A DNA stretch of 8,545 nt, taken from the NCBI GenBank assembly GCA_947176615.1, contig CAMWRO010000109.1, forward strand, positions 1 to 8,545, in the 5' to 3' direction. This document shows, one piece after another, positions 5,427-8,545 of this stretch. Every line of letters starts with the position of its first letter. Position 1 is the stretch's first letter. The notes below the pieces were generated by a model that was not told the DNA's origin, searched no databases, and worked only from the letters and a program-made list of their open reading frames with translations. Source of the stretch: an uncultured Porphyromonadaceae bacterium. GTDB lineage: Bacteria; Bacteroidota; Bacteroidia; Bacteroidales; Muribaculaceae. The position numbers and the translations under genes are program-made.

Positions 5427-7655
5427 TTATGCGTCAAAGCTGATGCGTAGCGTTATGCCGCCGCGGGCCGGCTTGCCACGCTGGAAAAAGTTGTTTCCTA
5501 TCGAAACGTAGCGGAAAGTGTCAAACCGCGTGTCGGTCAGGTTCTCTCCCCACAGGTCGATTGAGTAACGGTCATGCTCAAGACGCACTGATGCGCCGAG
5601 CTGAAGGTAGAATGGCTGACGGGTAGCGTTGGCCTCGTCCCAGTAGATGTCGCCGACACCGCGCAGGCCGCTGTCAAAGGTCACGGCATCAATCCACCCG
5701 CAATTTCTGACCGGTAGGCGGTAGCCCGCGCCGAGGTAGAGGGTGTGGGCCGGCGCGTAGGGGACACGGTTGCCCGAATAGTCGGCACGGCCGTTGTCAA
5801 AGTCAATGAAGGTGGCGTGGGTATAGCCGTAGGAGGCGTTGACGTGCCATCGCACCGCAGGGCGGTAGTCGAGCGACAGTTCCACCCCCATGCTGCGGGT
5901 CTTTCCGGCATTGGCCATTATGCGCCCCGTGGTGGTGCCGTCGGGGAACATGGTGAGCTGCTGGTCGCGGCAGTCGATATAGAAAGCGGCGACCGAGGTG
6001 TTGACGCGACCGTCGTCACAGGTGATGTGGGCACCCACCTCGTAGTTCCAGCTCTTTTCCGGCTTGTAGGAGACGATTTCGTCGATGTCATATTTCATTG
6101 CGACACCCATCATCTCCATGATGCGCTGCTGGAGCACGTCGCTGAACATCTGCGTGTTGTAGCCGCCCGCCTTGTAGCCTTTGGCGATTGAGGCATAGAC
6201 ATAGGAGCGGTTGAAATTGTAGGTGACGCTCAACTTGGGAAGGAGCTGGGAGAAGGAGGTCGAGAGCTTTCCCCGGTCATTGATGACCACTTCCTGCCGC
6301 TGTGTCTCCCAAGGCATGATGTCGGTCACGTCGTGGACGATGTACCCCGAGTTGCAATGGCTGTAATAGTTCAGGGCGGTGTGCTCATAATCGAGGCGCA
6401 GGCCCAGTGAGAAATTCCACCGCCCGAGGTCATAGCTCGACCTGTGATAGAGTGCCGCTCCCATTACAGGGTTGCGGAATGTCGAGCCTAAGAGGAACGA
6501 CGGGGTTTCCCACTCGATGGGGAAGTCGGGATTGGACTCGTTGCGGTGTTTTACAATCAGCTCCTCGATGCCGGTCTCCTTGAATGTAACCGGGGCGTTC
6601 ATGTGGCTTTGTTTGTAAAATCCGAATACTCCGGCGAGCCACGAGTAGTTTCCGGTCGAGCCGCGCATGACGATGTCTTGTGTCACCGACCGCTCGTTGC
6701 GTGACTGGGTGAGGGTGAAATAGCTCAGCGGGAGAAAGTCTTGGTCAAGGGTCATGTTGTCCTTGATATACTGGAAACTCGTGATTGAGGCGAGGGTGAA
6801 ACGCGGAGTCACCCACTTGACGGTAAGGCCGTCGTTGACAGTGAGCCGCTTGTAGAAACACGGGTCGTTATAGTTGATTTCGCCCGTTTCGGCGTAGGCA
6901 TAGGGATAACCGTCCTGTCGCGACCATCCGACTGAGGCGACGTTTTCAATGCTGACTTCGTCGCTTGCGCGCCACACGGTTTTCCACCGCGCCGACGCAC
7001 CGCGGTCTCGGTCGGCGCGCGAGTTGTCATAGCGGTTGGTGTAAAATCCGCGCGAATAGTTGTAATACCCGCTGAGCGACATCCCCAATCGGCTGTTGAT
7101 TTTGGTGTAGCCTGACAGAGCCGCTTTCAGGCTTGTCCCGGTACCCCCCTCGGCCATCACTCGGATACCCTGATAGCGGAGCGGGGAAAGGGTGTAGATG
7201 TTTATGAGTCCCGCCATAGTGTTGCGTCCGTAGAGGGTCGACTGCGGGCCGCGCATCACCTCGATGCGCTCGATGTCGACGAGGTCAAAGTCATAGGCAT
7301 CCTTGTTGAGATAAGGCACGTTGTCAACGTTGAGTCCCACGGCCGGCTGGTCGATGCGCGCCCCGATTCCGCGCACATAGATTGACGATGTCATGCGGGA
7401 CCCATAGTCGGGGATATAGAAATTAGGGGCAATCTCGCTGACATTTTTCATCGTCATGATATTGAGGCGTTCCACCTCGCTGCTGCCAAGGGTTGTGACA
7501 GCGGTAGGTTGCGACTGCATGGGGCCTTGCTGCTTTATGGCCGTGACGGAAACCTCGCCGAGCATAGTCGCCGAGTCGGATGGAACGGAAAATTCATCAG
7601 CAAGACTTTCACCACTCCATAGCACAATTCCGAATAATAAAGCAAATCGTCGCAT
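5427..7655 (-). CDS. TonB-dependent outer-membrane receptor (non-SusC type)
   Basis: A 742-residue outer-membrane beta-barrel transporter driven by TonB-ExbBD. The start at 7655 gives a signal peptide MRRFALLFGIVLWSGESLA, likely cut before D20. An in-frame ATG at 7700 exists, but the promoter's -7 element (7688-7681) lies downstream of it, so it would not be in the transcript. A TonB-box-like LGEVSVTA is at 32-39. The plug domain runs to about 155, with IYVRGIGARIDQPAVGLNVD (92-111) and ERIEVMRGPQSTLYGRNTMA (129-148), the classic plug signature. The rest is barrel strands rich in aromatic residues, ending RGGITLRISFDA. There is no N-terminal carboxypeptidase-like domain, so it is not a SusC protein. 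It looks closer to siderophore, cobalamin or other small-ligand receptors; the ligand cannot be read from the sequence. The next gene is a duplicated lipoprotein. Confidence 0.94.
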   Translation of the reverse strand: MRRFALLFGIVLWSGESLADEFSVPSDSATMLGEVSVTAIKQQGPMQSQPTAVTTLGSSEVERLNIMTMKNVSEIAPNFYIPDYGSRMTSSIYVRGIGARIDQPAVGLNVDNVPYLNKDAYDFDLVDIERIEVMRGPQSTLYGRNTMAGLINIYTLSPLRYQGIRVMAEGGTGTSLKAALSGYTKINSRLGMSLSGYYNYSRGFYTNRYDNSRADRDRGASARWKTVWRASDEVSIENVASVGWSRQDGYPYAYAETGEINYNDPCFYKRLTVNDGLTVKWVTPRFTLASITSFQYIKDNMTLDQDFLPLSYFTLTQSRNERSVTQDIVMRGSTGNYSWLAGVFGFYKQSHMNAPVTFKETGIEELIVKHRNESNPDFPIEWETPSFLLGSTFRNPVMGAALYHRSSYDLGRWNFSLGLRLDYEHTALNYYSHCNSGYIVHDVTDIMPWETQRQEVVINDRGKLSTSFSQLLPKLSVTYNFNRSYVYASIAKGYKAGGYNTQMFSDVLQQRIMEMMGVAMKYDIDEIVSYKPEKSWNYEVGAHITCDDGRVNTSVAAFYIDCRDQQLTMFPDGTTTGRIMANAGKTRSMGVELSLDYRPAVRWHVNASYGYTHATFIDFDNGRADYSGNRVPYAPAHTLYLGAGYRLPVRNCGWIDAVTFDSGLRGVGDIYWDEANATRQPFYLQLGASVRLEHDRYSIDLWGENLTDTRFDTFRYVSIGNNFFQRGKPARGGITLRISFDA

Positions 7656-7680
7656 CCTTACTTTTTCCGATTTTGGCTTG

Positions 7681-7712
7681 CAAAGGTAGCAAATTTCCAT
7701 GCCTCCCGCAAT
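7681..7712 (-). promoter_or_regulatory. Promoter candidate for TonB receptor-lipoprotein operon
   Basis: On the minus strand TACCTTTG (7688-7681) matches TAnnTTTG exactly, and ATTG (7712-7709), 20 bases upstream, is a one-mismatch -33 element, the same variant as before rpsA. Transcription should begin near 7674, about 18 bases before the ATG at 7655. No Fur-box-like palindrome was recognised nearby, although the region upstream (7713-7780) is very A/T-rich. Confidence 0.6.
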
Positions 7713-7786
7713 AGCAATATAATATGTAAGGTAATTTTAATATTTATTTCATAAAAAGGGTAAAAGTTTGTGTAAGTGAAAAACAG

Positions 7787-7825
7787 AAAACCGGGCATCG
7801 CAGTTTTTTGCGATGCCCGGTTTTT
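7787..7825 (-). terminator. Intrinsic terminator of rubrerythrin
   Basis: A perfect 16-bp stem, arms 7787-7802 and 7809-7824, with a 6-base loop. The GC-rich core is CCGGGCATCG, and on the minus strand the hairpin runs into a T-rich tail (TTTTCTGTTTTT). It starts 15 bases after the rubrerythrin stop codon, and insulates the TonB receptor operon from upstream transcription. The T5 on the plus strand means it could also act rightward, though no plus-strand gene precedes it. Confidence 0.92.
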
Positions 7826-7839
7826 ATAGGCAGATTTCT

Positions 7840-8421
7840 TTAATAATTTTCGGCTTTGCGTTCAAAGTAGCCTTGCTCCTTGCCGCAGACGGGGCAGCGT
7901 TTCGGGGCCGACTTTCCTTTGTGGACATAACCGCAGTGCATGCATTGCCATTCGGTTTCCTCCTCTGTGCTGAACTCGGTATCGGTGGTGAGCCGTTCAA
8001 GCAGTCGCAGATAGCGTTTCTCATGCTCGATTTCCACCTTGGCGACATTCTTGAACATCATGGCGACATCCTTGAACCCTTCGTCGAGCGCAATCTGGGC
8101 AAAAGAGGCGTATAGGTCACTCCATTCCTCGCGCTCGCCTGCGGCGGCCTCGCGGAGATTGGTCATCGTGTCGGCCACTATGCCGGCGGGGTAAGCGGCG
8201 TTGATTTCGACCATTCCTCCTTCGAGACGATTAAAGAACATCTGAGCGTGGCTCAGTTCCTGATCGGCGGTGATGAGGAATATCTTGGCAATCTGTTCAT
8301 ATCCTTCTTCCTTAGCTTTTTGGGCAAAAAGGGTATATCGGCTACGCGCCTGACTTTCGCCGGCGAATGCAGCGAGCAGGTTGTGCTCGGTCTTGGTTCC
8401 TTTGATTGATTTTGTTTCCAT
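7840..8421 (-). CDS. rbr: Rubrerythrin
   Basis: A cytoplasmic non-haem diiron peroxidase that reduces hydrogen peroxide to water, protecting anaerobes from oxygen exposure; electrons arrive through its rubredoxin domain from NAD(P)H-linked partners. The 193 residues match the classic two-domain form. The ferritin-like four-helix domain (about 1-145) carries the expected ligands, by motif match to Desulfovibrio vulgaris rubrerythrin: E22 (AGESQARSRY), E55 and H58 (DQELSHAQ), E96 and E99 (AAGEREEW), E130 and H133 (VEIEHEKRY). The C-terminal rubredoxin-like domain has C160/C163 (CMHCGYVH) and C176/C179 (CPVCG) for one iron. All key residues are present, so it should be functional. It stands alone with a strong terminator. 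The leader holds an inverted repeat just before the start codon; a clear TAnnTTTG element is absent, the best being CATATTTG (8519-8512). Confidence 0.97.
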   Translation of the reverse strand: METKSIKGTKTEHNLLAAFAGESQARSRYTLFAQKAKEEGYEQIAKIFLITADQELSHAQMFFNRLEGGMVEINAAYPAGIVADTMTNLREAAAGEREEWSDLYASFAQIALDEGFKDVAMMFKNVAKVEIEHEKRYLRLLERLTTDTEFSTEEETEWQCMHCGYVHKGKSAPKRCPVCGKEQGYFERKAENY

Positions 8422-8424
8422 GAT

Positions 8425-8465
8425 GGTGGTGAATAATGTATATTGTTTCTCATTATAACACCACC
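8425..8465 (-). promoter_or_regulatory. Imperfect inverted repeat immediately upstream of rubrerythrin
   Basis: GGTGGTG-AATAATG (8425-8438) and CATTAT-AA-CACCACC (8451-8465) are inverted repeats, with 13 paired bases interrupted by a small internal loop, and a 12-base spacer. The near arm ends 3 bases before the ATG at 8421. It could be an operator for a peroxide or redox regulator, or a 5' UTR hairpin that limits ribosome access. The far arm read on the minus strand includes TTATAAT, the half-site sequence of PerR/Fur boxes, but the matching half is not at the usual 1-base spacing, so that assignment is weak. Confidence 0.55.
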
Positions 8466-8545
8466 GCCACGGAAAAAGTTTATCGTGTCGTTCTTAGAGG
8501 TTGTTTAAAAACAAATATGAATCCAAAGCCCGTTTACGCGAGTCG

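Noticed and set aside
5427..7655. SusC/SusD polysaccharide utilisation locus
   Set aside because: The receptor lacks the SusC N-terminal domain, the adjacent lipoprotein does not resemble SusD, and no glycoside hydrolase or hybrid two-component gene is present.
8452..8457. TATAAT -10 box for rubrerythrin on the minus strand
   Set aside because: Bacteroidetes housekeeping promoters use TAnnTTTG instead, no paired TTGACA-like element is present, and the bases belong to the inverted repeat.

Overview
The window looks like a chromosomal segment of a gut-type Bacteroidales bacterium, most likely of the Muribaculaceae/Bacteroides kind (inference). Supporting signs are promoters with the Bacteroidetes -7 element TAnnTTTG, A/T-rich leaders without Shine-Dalgarno sequences, several lipoproteins (one with an acidic export signal after the lipobox Cys), a TonB-dependent receptor, and a DUF6249-type membrane protein beside an ECF sigma factor. 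No tRNA, rRNA, CRISPR array, complete insertion sequence or phage gene was seen.

Layout, left to right. 1-374 (-): 5' part of rpsA (ribosomal protein S1), cut by the window edge. 375-483: rpsA leader and promoter. 484-655: a degenerate heptanucleotide repeat array that runs up to the next stop codon. 660-1895 (-): two lipoprotein genes that look like one transcription unit. 1896-2145: a divergent intergenic region with a promoter candidate for each side and a run of phased A-tracts before the rightward genes. 2146-3393 (+): three overlapping genes, a DUF6249-like membrane protein, an ECF sigma factor and a small two-helix membrane protein that may be its anti-sigma. 3462-4403 (+): GDP-L-fucose synthase under its own promoter. 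4416-4460: a perfect 20-bp hairpin that can terminate both convergent units. 4500-7655 (-): a TonB-dependent receptor followed by a lipoprotein with two internal repeats, an apparent two-gene outer-membrane uptake unit that is not SusC/SusD. 7787-7825: terminator. 7840-8421 (-): rubrerythrin, with an inverted repeat directly before its start codon. 8422-8545: rubrerythrin upstream region, incomplete.

Most genes are core or common Bacteroidales functions: translation (S1), peroxide defence (rubrerythrin), activated fucose synthesis for surface glycans, and regulation (ECF cassette). The parts least explained by known families are the heptamer array before rpsA, the receptor/duplicated-lipoprotein pair, and the circuit formed by the sigma cassette and the divergent lipoprotein genes. 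No clearly new defence or mobile system is visible.
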